Assembly (NCBI GenBank): GCA_030830205.1
Contig: JAURNL010000074.1
Location: 1 to 60,916 of the forward strand
Length of the DNA stretch: 60,916 nt
Direction of reading: 5' to 3'
Origin: Crocinitomicaceae bacterium
GTDB lineage: Bacteria; Bacteroidota; Bacteroidia; Flavobacteriales_D; Crocinitomicaceae
The notes beneath the pieces were generated by a model, which was not told the origin of the DNA, made no database searches, and saw nothing but the letters and a program-made list of their open reading frames with translations. Position 1 is the stretch's first letter, and each line of letters opens with the position of its first letter. Shown here one piece after another: positions 42,093 to 51,079 of the stretch. A program made the position numbers and the translations under genes.

Positions 42093-43880
42093 ATGGCCAA
42101 ACACATTGAACCGCAGGGATCTGCAGATTTTGATTGGGAAGCACTCCAATTGGATGGCTACAATCAAGTAGAACGCTCCGAACTAGGAGATCGCTACGAA
42201 AAAACCTTGACTTCCATCATGGAAAAAGAAGTTATTCAAGGTACCGTTGTAATGATCAACAAAAAAGAAGTAATCATCAATATTGGTTACAAATCTGAAG
42301 GTGTTGTTGCTGCTAACGAATTCCGCTATAATCCAGACCTCAAAGCTGGTGATGTAGTAGACGTATACGTAGACTGCCTTGAAGACAAAACAGGTCAATT
42401 AATCGTTTCTCACCGTACGGCACGCATGCACAGTGCTTGGATTCGAGTAAACGACGTATTGCGCACAGGTGAAATCATCACAGGTTTTGTAAAATGCAGA
42501 ACCAAAGGTGGTTTAATCGTTGACGTATTCGGAATCGAAGCGTTCCTTCCAGGTTCACAAATTGACGTGAAACCAATCCGTGACTATGATATCTATGTTG
42601 GTAAAAACATGGAATTTAAAGTAGTTAAAATTAATGAAGAATTCCGCAACGTAGTTGTTTCTCACAAAGCACTTATCGAAGCAGAACTCGAAGAACAAAA
42701 GAAACAAATCATCTCTGGCCTTGAAAAAGGACAAGTACTTGAGGGTGTTGTTAAAAATATCACCTCATACGGTGTCTTCATCGACCTTGGTGGTGTTGAC
42801 GGGCTTATCCACATCACAGACCTCTCTTGGGGACGAGTTACTCACCCAGAAGAAATGCTCGAGTTAGATCAAAAAATCAATGTGGTTATCCTCGACTTCG
42901 ATGATGACAAAAAACGCATTGCTCTTGGCTTGAAACAATTGCAACCACATCCATGGGATTCTCTTGACACTAACCTAAGTGTTGGTGACAAGGTAACTGG
43001 AAAAGTAGTTGTTATGGCAGATTACGGCGCATTTATTGAAATCGCCGCAGGTGTTGAAGGTTTGATTCACGTATCTGAAATGAGCTGGTCACAGCATCTT
43101 CGTTCAGCTCAAGATTTCTTAAAGATTGGTGATAGCGTTGAAGCTGTTGTCTTGACTTTAGATCGTGAAGAACGCAAAATGTCTTTGGGCATCAAACAAC
43201 TCATGCCAGATCCATGGAATGATATCGAAATCAAATATGCAGTTGGCACACGCCATAGCGCTAAAGTTCGCAACTTCACTAATTTCGGTGTATTTGTAGA
43301 ACTCGAAGAAGGTGTCGATGGTCTTATCCACATTTCAGATCTTTCATGGCAGAAAAAAATCAAGCATCCATCTGAATTCTGCAAAGTTGGTGACGCAATG
43401 GAAGTACTCGTACTAGAAATTGATCGTGACAACCGCCGCATTTCTTTGGGCCACAAACAACTCGAAGAAAATCCTTGGGATGTATTTGAAAACACATTCT
43501 CAGAAGGAAGTATTCACAGCGGGACAATCATCGATATGAAAGACAAGTCTGGTATCGTTGCATTGCCATACGGTGTAGAGGGTATTTGCCCATCAAAGCA
43601 CCTTCGCAAAGAGGATGGCTCAAACGCTAAACTTGAAGAAACACTTGACTTTAAAGTGATTGAATTCAACAAGGACGCGAAGAAAATTGTATTATCTCAC
43701 ACCAGACTTTTCGAAGAAGGTGAAGACAAACCAACTACTCCAAGTAAAGGAGGTAAAAAAGCTGGGGGCAATTCCACTGACCAAGCAGTTAAAGCGATCA
43801 ACCAAAGTGCAGAAAAATCTACACTTGGTGACCTCGATGCACTTGCAGGTTTAAAAGAAAAAATGGAACGAGGCGAATAA
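42093..43880 (+). CDS. rpsA: 30S ribosomal protein S1
   Basis: Binds mRNA on the 30S subunit. A 595-residue protein with six S1 repeats, beginning near residues 46, 126, 215, 300, 387 and 474 (VIQGTVVMINKKEVIINIG, VLEGVVKNITSYGVFIDLG, KVTGKVVVMADYGAFIEI, and so on). Repeats 3-5 carry the classic GLIHI/VS-LSW ending. Repeat 1 and repeat 6 (ALPYGVEGICPSKHL) are divergent. A short lysine- and glycine-rich tail follows. The ATG at 42093 is chosen because the promoter and a structured leader lie upstream. Since Bacteroidota genes mostly lack Shine-Dalgarno sites, S1 is expected to matter for initiation. It is followed by a strong terminator. Confidence 0.96.
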   Translation: MAKHIEPQGSADFDWEALQLDGYNQVERSELGDRYEKTLTSIMEKEVIQGTVVMINKKEVIINIGYKSEGVVAANEFRYNPDLKAGDVVDVYVDCLEDKTGQLIVSHRTARMHSAWIRVNDVLRTGEIITGFVKCRTKGGLIVDVFGIEAFLPGSQIDVKPIRDYDIYVGKNMEFKVVKINEEFRNVVVSHKALIEAELEEQKKQIISGLEKGQVLEGVVKNITSYGVFIDLGGVDGLIHITDLSWGRVTHPEEMLELDQKINVVILDFDDDKKRIALGLKQLQPHPWDSLDTNLSVGDKVTGKVVVMADYGAFIEIAAGVEGLIHVSEMSWSQHLRSAQDFLKIGDSVEAVVLTLDREERKMSLGIKQLMPDPWNDIEIKYAVGTRHSAKVRNFTNFGVFVELEEGVDGLIHISDLSWQKKIKHPSEFCKVGDAMEVLVLEIDRDNRRISLGHKQLEENPWDVFENTFSEGSIHSGTIIDMKDKSGIVALPYGVEGICPSKHLRKEDGSNAKLEETLDFKVIEFNKDAKKIVLSHTRLFEEGEDKPTTPSKGGKKAGGNSTDQAVKAINQSAEKSTLGDLDALAGLKEKMERGE

Positions 43881-43900
43881 GCCAATCCATTTGTAAAATA

Positions 43901-43924
43901 AAGGGGGCTTTGGCCCCCTTTTTT
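43901..43924 (+). terminator. Rho-independent terminator of rpsA
   Basis: An 8-base-pair, nearly all G-C stem AAGGGGGC/GCCCCCTT (43901-43908 and 43913-43920) with the tetraloop TTTG, followed by a T-run to 43924. Confidence 0.92.
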
Positions 43925-43969
43925 ATTGCCTAGCATCTCAAATTTATACTTAACTTTAGACCCTGAAAG

Positions 43970-44416
43970 ATGGGAACTAATCAAATTTCAACAACCGTAA
44001 AAGATATTTTTGCTGCGTATCTTGAGCAAAATGGCCACCGCAAGACACCGGAGCGCTTTGCCATACTCGCAGAAATCTACGCATACGAGGGCCACTTTGA
44101 TGTCGAGTCGCTGTACATCAAAATGAAAAACCACAATTACCGTGTTTCAAGAGCCACCCTATACAATACAATAGAGTTACTCTTAGCATGTAATCTCGTA
44201 CGCAAACATCAGTTTGGTAAAAACTTGGCGCAATTTGAGAAATCACATGCATCAAAACAACACGACCATCTCATTATCACTGATACTGGAGAGGTAATCG
44301 AATTTTGCGATCCAAGAATACAGCAAATTAAAGCAACCATCGAAGAATTATTCGGAGTCGCTGTCCAACATCACTCCCTCTATTTTTACGGTGTTAAAAA
44401 AACCACTACAGACTAA
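43970..44416 (+). CDS. Fur family transcriptional regulator
   Basis: A 148-residue Fur-type repressor. The winged helix lies at about 10-90 ([27 protein letters not shown], then [20 protein letters not shown]). The metal-sensing dimer domain has [14 protein letters not shown]. The structural zinc cysteines are missing: the usual CxxC after HDHLI is replaced by ITDT, and no second CxxC is present near the end. The metal sensed (iron, zinc or manganese) cannot be told. A weak -10-like TAACTTTA (43951-43958) lies 11 bases upstream. The stop overlaps the start of the STAS gene by one base (TAATG). Operon: Fur-STAS-purA-ostA. Confidence 0.92.
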   Translation: MGTNQISTTVKDIFAAYLEQNGHRKTPERFAILAEIYAYEGHFDVESLYIKMKNHNYRVSRATLYNTIELLLACNLVRKHQFGKNLAQFEKSHASKQHDHLIITDTGEVIEFCDPRIQQIKATIEELFGVAVQHHSLYFYGVKKTTTD

Positions 44417-44754
44417 TGGAAGTACAGGTATTACCAAATGGCCCCTTGAGTATTATCAAACTCCAAGGACGCTTTTTCACTGAAAGTGACAGAGAAAATG
44501 CAATTGAGATTCTTGACCAAATCAGCAACTGGAATTTAGTCATTGACCTGAGCGAACTTGAATACATCAATTCAACTGGTATTGCATTCTTAGTCAAAAC
44601 CCTGACGCGCTCCCGACTCAACCTCGGCGACACCGTCCTCTATCAACCGAATACACAACTCAGTAAAATATTTGAATTAACGCGAATGGAACACATATTT
44701 GCGATTTTTCAAGATTTCGAACAAATTAAAAAGTTTTTTGAACAAACATCATGA
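44416..44754 (+). CDS. STAS domain protein (anti-sigma factor antagonist-like)
   Basis: A 112-residue single STAS domain. The fold pattern LSIIKLQGRFFTESDRENAIEILDQ, then LVIDLSELEYINSTGIAFLVKTL, fits the SpoIIAA/RsbV group. In those proteins a serine in a DSSG-type loop is phosphorylated, and here NSTG has the serine at the same place. Such proteins normally work with a serine-kinase anti-sigma factor, and none is in the window. It is coupled to Fur (TAATG) and to purA (ATGA), an unexpected place for a partner-switch component. Confidence 0.85.
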   Translation: MEVQVLPNGPLSIIKLQGRFFTESDRENAIEILDQISNWNLVIDLSELEYINSTGIAFLVKTLTRSRLNLGDTVLYQPNTQLSKIFELTRMEHIFAIFQDFEQIKKFFEQTS

Positions 44755-46019
44755 AGGTAGACGTACTATTAGGCTTACAATGGGGAGATGAAGGCAAAGG
44801 AAAAATTGTCGATGTACTCACACCTTCCTACGACATTATTGCTAGATTTCAAGGTGGCCCTAACGCCGGACACACCCTAGAATTTGAAGGAATTAAACAC
44901 GTATTACATACTATTCCATCAGGTATTTTCCATCCAACAGTGATTAATTTAGTGGGTAACGGGGTTGTCATTGATCCTGTTGTATTCAGTGCTGAACTTG
45001 ATAAATTAAAGCCTTTTGGGATTGATTTTTCAGCTCGACTGTTGCTTTCAAAAAAAGCACACTTAATTTTACCTACACATAAATTAATAGACGCGGCCTC
45101 CGAGCAAGCAAAGGGTAAAAATAAAATTGGATCCACACTCAAAGGTATTGGTCCAACTTACATGGACAAAACAGGACGCAATGGCTTGCGTGTAGGCGAT
45201 ATATTCTCTCCAAACTTCATGGAGAAATACAAAGCATTGGTCGAAAAGCACGAAGGCATTTTAATGCACCACACCGATTTCACTTATGACTTGGCTTCAC
45301 TTGAGCAACCATGGTTTGAAGCAATTGAAGTTTTAAAAACACTGAAAGCGGTTGATTCGGAGCACTATCTGAATCAAGCCCTATTAGAAGGTAAAAAAGT
45401 ATTAGCTGAAGGTGCTCAAGGTACCATGCTAGATATTGATTTTGGAACCTACCCGTTTGTAACCTCTTCGAATACCGTTACCGCAGGAACATGCACTGGC
45501 TTAGGCATTGCGCCGACAAAAATCGGTTCAGTTATTGGTATTTTCAAGGCCTATTGCACTAGAGTGGGTAGTGGCCCCTTCCCTACTGAACTCCACGACG
45601 AGACCGGTGAACTCATACGTAAAGAAGGTAACGAATTTGGAGCTACTACAGGCAGACCTCGTCGTTGCGGATGGCTAGACCTCGTTCAATTACGATATGC
45701 CATCATGGTCAACGGAGTCACTGAATTAGCTATGATGAAGAGCGATGTTCTTGGCGTGTTCGAACACATCAATGTATGTACCCATTATCTGATTAATGGT
45801 GAAAAAGTCATGGATTTTCCGTACGATGTGATTGACCTTGAAATTGAACCAGTTTACGAAAAATTAGAAGGTTGGAATTGTGATTTAACTGAATTAGAAG
45901 ATTTTACAGCAGCGCCAACTGCACTTCAAAATTACGTCACCTATTTGCAAACACAATTAAATGTGCCAATTCGCGTTATATCTGTAGGTCCAGACCGTAA
46001 ACAGACGCTCCAAAACTAA
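44751..46019 (+). CDS. purA: Adenylosuccinate synthase
   Basis: First committed step of AMP synthesis from IMP. It uses GTP and aspartate. The 422-residue length is normal. The P-loop-like GLQWGDEGKGKIVD (8-21), GGPNAGHT near 35, GSTLKGIGPTYMDKTGRNGLRVGD, GAQGTMLDIDFGTYPFVTSSN and the C-terminal RVISVGPDRKQTL are all family motifs. Its ATG overlaps the STAS gene by four bases, and ostA begins one base after its stop. purA thus sits in the middle of a regulator-plus-envelope operon. Confidence 0.97.
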   Translation: MKVDVLLGLQWGDEGKGKIVDVLTPSYDIIARFQGGPNAGHTLEFEGIKHVLHTIPSGIFHPTVINLVGNGVVIDPVVFSAELDKLKPFGIDFSARLLLSKKAHLILPTHKLIDAASEQAKGKNKIGSTLKGIGPTYMDKTGRNGLRVGDIFSPNFMEKYKALVEKHEGILMHHTDFTYDLASLEQPWFEAIEVLKTLKAVDSEHYLNQALLEGKKVLAEGAQGTMLDIDFGTYPFVTSSNTVTAGTCTGLGIAPTKIGSVIGIFKAYCTRVGSGPFPTELHDETGELIRKEGNEFGATTGRPRRCGWLDLVQLRYAIMVNGVTELAMMKSDVLGVFEHINVCTHYLINGEKVMDFPYDVIDLEIEPVYEKLEGWNCDLTELEDFTAAPTALQNYVTYLQTQLNVPIRVISVGPDRKQTLQN

Positions 46020-46020
46020 A

Positions 46021-47562
46021 ATGAAAAAACAGATCAGTAGGACAATTGCATTCATCTGTAGTGTGCTACTGTCATGGTTTCATTTAAGTGGTCAAGGACA
46101 ACTTCAACTCCTACCCGGAACAGAAAAAATATATGCCGTTCAAAATGGTATCCATCGATTAGTTGGTACTGTTAGCTTCGTATACCAAGGCAATACAATG
46201 TATTGTGATTCTGCTCATTACAATGAAAAGGCAAAGCAGGTATATGCCTATGGCAACGTACATATTCAAAAAAACGGCATCAATCTATACGCAGATTCAG
46301 TTTTTTATGCTGAAAAACAAAAATATGCCAAACTTTGGGGGCATGTAAAAGCAAGGGACGCTGCCTATAAAATGTCTGCGGACTCCATGGATTACGACGC
46401 TAAAAAAGGGCGAGCCATTTTCAAAAGTTCAGGAAAAATTGAATCGACTATTTCAGATGAACGCATTACCTGTGAGCGTGGCTATTTTTACCCTTCAAAT
46501 GGATCCTTCTTTTTTAGCGGCACAGTACATTATAGCAAGGCAGACCTCGATGTCAAGACCGATACGCTACAATTTGCTTACGAGCAGCAAAAACTATACT
46601 TTTTGGGTCAAACCCAAATGCGCAATGACAGTTCACAAATCTATTGTCAAAAAGGTTGGTATGATGTTCTAAATGAGAACGGTGCACTTTACAACCATGC
46701 CGAAATCTATCAAAAGAACCAAATCATTAAAGGAGATACCCTAATGATCAATACCAAACTCAATGATTATGAAGGGCGAGGTTCGGTCTATTTCAAAGAC
46801 ATTGATCAGCAATTGGCACTCCTTGGTCAAGAAGCTGTTTTTAGTGATACAAAACACCTCGCATATGTTACTGGACATAGCCTAGGTTTTTTAAAATATA
46901 AAGACGACACCTTGTATGTACATGCTGATACTTTGTTTTTAGAACGCGACACATTAAATAAGTCCAAGCACCTCAGAGCTGATCGCAATTTTCGTTTTTT
47001 ACATCCTGATTTACAAGGTATCGGCGACAGCACGCTGTATTCTTTTGATCAACAAATCCTTAAAATCGGACAAAGCCCTATTTTATGGTCTCAAAATGGT
47101 GAACTAAAAAGCGAAGAAGCCTCCGTTTTTTTTAAAGATTCTACCATAGACCACATCGAATTAAATCGAAAAGCAAATGTGATTTTTACACTTCCTACGG
47201 ATAGCTTATTCAATCAAATGTCGGCAACCACGATTTTGGCTCTTTTTGACTCGAGCGGAACGCTTAGTCAGGTAGAAGCTACTGGTCAAGCATGGACCAT
47301 ATTCTATCCTACCAATGAAAAAAAATTAAACGATACTGTAGTTCAATTTCAACGGGAAGGACTCAATCGCTTGTTTGCAGAAAAACTCCTCGTTGACTTG
47401 AAATCAGGAGAGGTTGTTCAGATTACTTATTTTGATCAGCCAGACGGCATTTTCTTTCCCATGAATAAGATTGACGCTAAAGAGAAATATATCAAAGGTT
47501 TCAAAAGGAATCCTGGTCTAAGACCTAAAAGTGCTCAAGAAATGAGGAAGGATATCAATTAA
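46021..47562 (+). CDS. OstA/LptA-like envelope protein
   Basis: A 513-residue exported protein with signal peptide MKKQISRTIAFICSVLLSWFHLSG. From about residue 40 it shows the repeated beta-jellyroll pattern of the OstA/LptA N-terminal domain (VSFVYQGNTMYCDSAHYNEKAKQVYAYGNVHIQKN, DSVFYAEKQKYAKLWGHVKARD). The repeats continue to the end, so it is much longer than E. coli LptA. Bacteroidota OstA-like proteins are thought to take part in lipopolysaccharide transport. It is the last gene of the Fur-STAS-purA-ostA operon and overlaps the convergent relA/spoT gene by 8 bases. Confidence 0.88.
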   Translation: MKKQISRTIAFICSVLLSWFHLSGQGQLQLLPGTEKIYAVQNGIHRLVGTVSFVYQGNTMYCDSAHYNEKAKQVYAYGNVHIQKNGINLYADSVFYAEKQKYAKLWGHVKARDAAYKMSADSMDYDAKKGRAIFKSSGKIESTISDERITCERGYFYPSNGSFFFSGTVHYSKADLDVKTDTLQFAYEQQKLYFLGQTQMRNDSSQIYCQKGWYDVLNENGALYNHAEIYQKNQIIKGDTLMINTKLNDYEGRGSVYFKDIDQQLALLGQEAVFSDTKHLAYVTGHSLGFLKYKDDTLYVHADTLFLERDTLNKSKHLRADRNFRFLHPDLQGIGDSTLYSFDQQILKIGQSPILWSQNGELKSEEASVFFKDSTIDHIELNRKANVIFTLPTDSLFNQMSATTILALFDSSGTLSQVEATGQAWTIFYPTNEKKLNDTVVQFQREGLNRLFAEKLLVDLKSGEVVQITYFDQPDGIFFPMNKIDAKEKYIKGFKRNPGLRPKSAQEMRKDIN

Positions 47563-49798
47563 GCTCAGCTGAATCAACAGTGGTATCCCATCTAGTTACA
47601 CTCTTCACTCCTTCTACTTGCTCAAACTTTCGCGTTAATTGTTCTAACTGAGCAGTATCATAAACCAACACCAATATTTTACCTTCAAAAACTCCATCAT
47701 TGGTCTCGAAGCTAATACTTTTCATATTGATGTTATTCTGCTTGGAAATGATCTCAGTTAATTTGTTAACTAGACCCATCTGATCTATTCCAATGATGCG
47801 GATCGCTGCTACACGTTCAACGAGCGCACTACTCTGCCAACGGGCTTTAAGACAACGATAGGCAAGTTTGGAAAGTAAATGAGTTGCGTTAGGACAATTG
47901 AAGCGGTGTATTTTAATACCTGAAGAAATGGTAATAAATCCAAAAATAGAATCGCCAGGTATTGGGCTGCAGCATTTTGCCAACGTGTACTCAAAGCCCT
48001 TGAAATCCTCACCTATAACAACCGTATCTGTATCTGTGTTGATTCCTTCATTGACGAGATCTTGATCAGAGCCCTTTATTTTTTTCGATCTGATTTTGCG
48101 TTCAACTTGAATATTACCTCCAACTACATTCAATTCACGCAATTGACTAAGGTCAATTTTACCTTTGGCAATTTTGTAATAAAGATTTGTTGTAGTATCA
48201 ATTTGAAAATGCTTTTCAAGGGCGCGAATATTCTCTGCGCTGAAATGAATGTTGTATTGTTTTAATTTGCGGTCAAGAATTTCCTTGCCATCTGCCGCAA
48301 CTGCTTTGTGTGCTTCATTGAGCGCTTGTTTTATCCTTTGTTTGGCTTTTGCGGATACAACAAAGCGGAGCCATTCATCATTTGGCTTCTGTTTGCTTGA
48401 AGTCAAGATTTCAAGTTGATCACCATTTTGAAGCTGATAGCTTAAGGGGACTAACCTATTATTCACTTTTGCCCCGATACATCTATTACCAATATGTGTA
48501 TGAATATCGTATGCAAAATCTAAGATCGTGGAACCCGTTGGCAATACCCTCAATTCTCCCTTAGGTGTGAACACATAAATTTCATCATTAAATAAATTGA
48601 GCTTGAAATCATTGACAAAATCAAGTGCACTTGTATCAGGGTTATCTAACAATTCTCTGATCTCGGCGATCCACCGATCAAACTTGTTGATATCAGAATT
48701 CGATTCTTTGTATTTGTAGTGAGCCGCCAAACCATGTTCGGAAATATCATCCATTCGTTTACTTCTAATTTGAACTTCTACCCAACGACCCTGTGGAGAC
48801 ATCACCGTTGTATGTAGTGATTCATAGCCATTTGCACGGGGTGTTGATACCCAATCACGCAATCGTTCAGGGCTAGGCTGATAAAAATCAGTTACTAGAG
48901 AATATACTCGCCAACAATCAGATTTCTCTCGATTAAGCGGAGTATCCAAAATGATTCGCAGCGCAAAAACATCAAATACTTCCTCAAAAGGAACATCCTT
49001 TGTTTGCATTTTGCGCCAAATAGAAGAGATTGATTTGGTACGCGCTTTAATTTCAAAACGATATCCTTGATCTAGTAATTCAGTACGAATTGGTGCTACA
49101 AAACGACGAATGAAACGATTTCGGACGTCTTGTGTGGACTTTAATTTTCCCGATATGAGCTGATATGTTTCAGGCTCACAATACTTCATGGAGAGGTCTT
49201 CTAACTCAGACTTGATTGGATATAAACCCAAACGGTGAGCAAGGGGAGCATATAGAAATTTTGTTTCAGAAGCGATTTTGAGTTGCTTTTCAGGCTTCAT
49301 ACTTGAGAGCGTTCTCATGTTGTGTAAGCGATCAGCTAACTTGATAAGCACCACCCTGAAATCATCGGAAATGGTGAGAATCATTTTGCGGAAATTCTCA
49401 GCTTGAATAGAGGTATTTTCATCAAAAACCTCGGGGATTTTGGTCAGACCGTCAATAATTTTACGAACCGTTACACCAAATAAATCTTCAATATCCTGAA
49501 GCGTAATATGCGTATCCTCTACCGTATCATGAAGCAATGCACAAACAATAGCAGTAGGCTCTAAACCCATTTCCTCGGCACAAATGCGAGCAACTGAAAT
49601 TGGGTGGTAAATATAAGGTTCTCCAGACTTCCTGCGCATGTCTTTGTGCGCATCAAGTGCAATATCAAAGGCTTTGCGAATAAGTTTGGTTTCTTCGCGA
49701 CTACGGTCTTTGGTCGCACGCAGTAGTCCTTTGAAAGCATTGAGGATTTCAATGCGCTCTTGTTCTAAATCGATTGGAGTATGACCGTCGTAATACAT
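47555..49798 (-). CDS. Bifunctional (p)ppGpp synthetase/hydrolase, RelA/SpoT family
   Basis: A 747-residue stringent-response enzyme. The HD hydrolase domain (about 40-195) keeps its metal residues: H51, H65, H90-D91, E94-D95 and the later LADRLHNMRTL. The synthetase domain (about 235-350) has RTKSISSIWRKM, FALRI and RANGYESLHT with EVQIRSKRMDDISEHGLAAH. A TGS domain (about 395-460) and a C-terminal ACT domain (about 670-740) follow. Both activities should be intact, as in bifunctional Rel. The start forms TAATG with the fumarylacetoacetase stop. Confidence 0.95.
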   Translation of the reverse strand: MYYDGHTPIDLEQERIEILNAFKGLLRATKDRSREETKLIRKAFDIALDAHKDMRRKSGEPYIYHPISVARICAEEMGLEPTAIVCALLHDTVEDTHITLQDIEDLFGVTVRKIIDGLTKIPEVFDENTSIQAENFRKMILTISDDFRVVLIKLADRLHNMRTLSSMKPEKQLKIASETKFLYAPLAHRLGLYPIKSELEDLSMKYCEPETYQLISGKLKSTQDVRNRFIRRFVAPIRTELLDQGYRFEIKARTKSISSIWRKMQTKDVPFEEVFDVFALRIILDTPLNREKSDCWRVYSLVTDFYQPSPERLRDWVSTPRANGYESLHTTVMSPQGRWVEVQIRSKRMDDISEHGLAAHYKYKESNSDINKFDRWIAEIRELLDNPDTSALDFVNDFKLNLFNDEIYVFTPKGELRVLPTGSTILDFAYDIHTHIGNRCIGAKVNNRLVPLSYQLQNGDQLEILTSSKQKPNDEWLRFVVSAKAKQRIKQALNEAHKAVAADGKEILDRKLKQYNIHFSAENIRALEKHFQIDTTTNLYYKIAKGKIDLSQLRELNVVGGNIQVERKIRSKKIKGSDQDLVNEGINTDTDTVVIGEDFKGFEYTLAKCCSPIPGDSIFGFITISSGIKIHRFNCPNATHLLSKLAYRCLKARWQSSALVERVAAIRIIGIDQMGLVNKLTEIISKQNNINMKSISFETNDGVFEGKILVLVYDTAQLEQLTRKFEQVEGVKSVTRWDTTVDSAELN

Positions 49799-51069
49799 TA
49801 ATTCGCAGGTAATAACTGACTTTTAACTTCACCAAAGCCGATTTTAATACCATTATTTTCACAATGTCCACGCATAATTACGGTATCGTAATCCTGTATG
49901 AATCGACGCTCTGAACCATCTGGCATTTGAATTGGTTTGGTACCTTTCCATGCAAGCTCCAACATAGAGCCATAAGAATCTGGTGTTGGGCCAGAAATAG
50001 TTCCAGAACCCATGAGATCACCACAACGAACATTGCATCCATTGACGGTGTGATGGGCGAGCTGTTGGGACATATTCCAATACATGTATTTGAAATTTGA
50101 CCGACTAACGACTTGCTCTTTGCAAGCAGGTGCTTCAATAGCCACCTCCAATTGAATGTCATATGATTTATTGCCTTCAAATTTCAGATATGACAAAACC
50201 TCAGGATCTTGTGTAGGCGTAGCGCAAGCAAAAGGTTGTAACGCATCTAAGGTAACTATCCAGCACGACATAGAAGAAGCAAAGTTTTTAGCCAAAAATG
50301 GACCGAGTGGCACATATTCCCATTTTTGGATATCTCGTGCCGACCAATCATTGAATAAGCATAAACCAAAGATAAACTCTTCTGCTTCCGATGTTGAAAT
50401 TGATTCACCTAGGGCTTTTCCATCAAAAGTTACGAATCCCATTTCAAGCTCAAAATCAACTTGTCTAGACGGAGCAAAAATAGGGGCTGCATTATCGTCA
50501 GGTTTTATTTGACCTTTTGGTCGTACAACTGGATGTTCAGATGCTATTACAGAGGAGGCACGCCCATGATATCCAACAGGAATCCAAAGCCAATTTGGCA
50601 AAAGAGCATTGGCAGGATCTCTAAACATAACACCGACATTTGTTGCATGCTCTTTTGATGAGTAAAAATCAGTGTAGTCACCAATTTGAACAGGCAAAGA
50701 CATCTGAATTTCAGTTATGGGAATCAGTGCTTGATGCTCATTTTTACGGATTTGGAAGGAGTTATTATCTTTTGAAAGTAATGCTGATATGCGGTTACGT
50801 AATTCACGAATGGCTAATTTGCCATGACGCATCATTGGATTGAGGAAAGGCTGTTCAAAATCTTGAGTTGAAAAACATAGGTCCGAAAAATAACCAAAAT
50901 TAGAAATCTGAAATAAATCAAGGACAAAATCACCAATGCGAACCCCAACTCTTTTGGAGGAAGTTTGCGTCTCAAAAATACCAAAAGGAAGGTTTTGAAT
51001 AGGGAATTCTGTATCAGTTGCATATGGTACCCATGATTGTAATGCAGGATTGTTAGCAGGGATTTGCAT
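49798..51069 (-). CDS. fahA: Fumarylacetoacetase
   Basis: The last enzyme of tyrosine breakdown. It cuts fumarylacetoacetate to fumarate and acetoacetate. From the ATG at 51069 it is 423 residues, normal for the family. The active-site histidine is in DYTDFYSSKEHATNVG, followed by LPNWLWIPVGYHGRASSVI. VDFELEMGFV and FNDWSARDIQKWEYVPLGPFLAKNF carry metal and catalytic residues. It lies 10 bases after ychF and overlaps the relA/spoT start. No other tyrosine-degradation gene is in the window, so it is detached from its pathway neighbours. Confidence 0.95.
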   Translation of the reverse strand: MQIPANNPALQSWVPYATDTEFPIQNLPFGIFETQTSSKRVGVRIGDFVLDLFQISNFGYFSDLCFSTQDFEQPFLNPMMRHGKLAIRELRNRISALLSKDNNSFQIRKNEHQALIPITEIQMSLPVQIGDYTDFYSSKEHATNVGVMFRDPANALLPNWLWIPVGYHGRASSVIASEHPVVRPKGQIKPDDNAAPIFAPSRQVDFELEMGFVTFDGKALGESISTSEAEEFIFGLCLFNDWSARDIQKWEYVPLGPFLAKNFASSMSCWIVTLDALQPFACATPTQDPEVLSYLKFEGNKSYDIQLEVAIEAPACKEQVVSRSNFKYMYWNMSQQLAHHTVNGCNVRCGDLMGSGTISGPTPDSYGSMLELAWKGTKPIQMPDGSERRFIQDYDTVIMRGHCENNGIKIGFGEVKSQLLPAN

Positions 51070-51079
51070 AGAGAATAAA

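Noticed and set aside
43109-43495. Open frame of 128 codons on the minus strand
   Set aside because: Antisense to rpsA repeats. Its Ser-rich composition mirrors the rpsA codons.
50156-50512. Open frame of 118 codons on the plus strand
   Set aside because: Antisense to fahA. No start context or motif.
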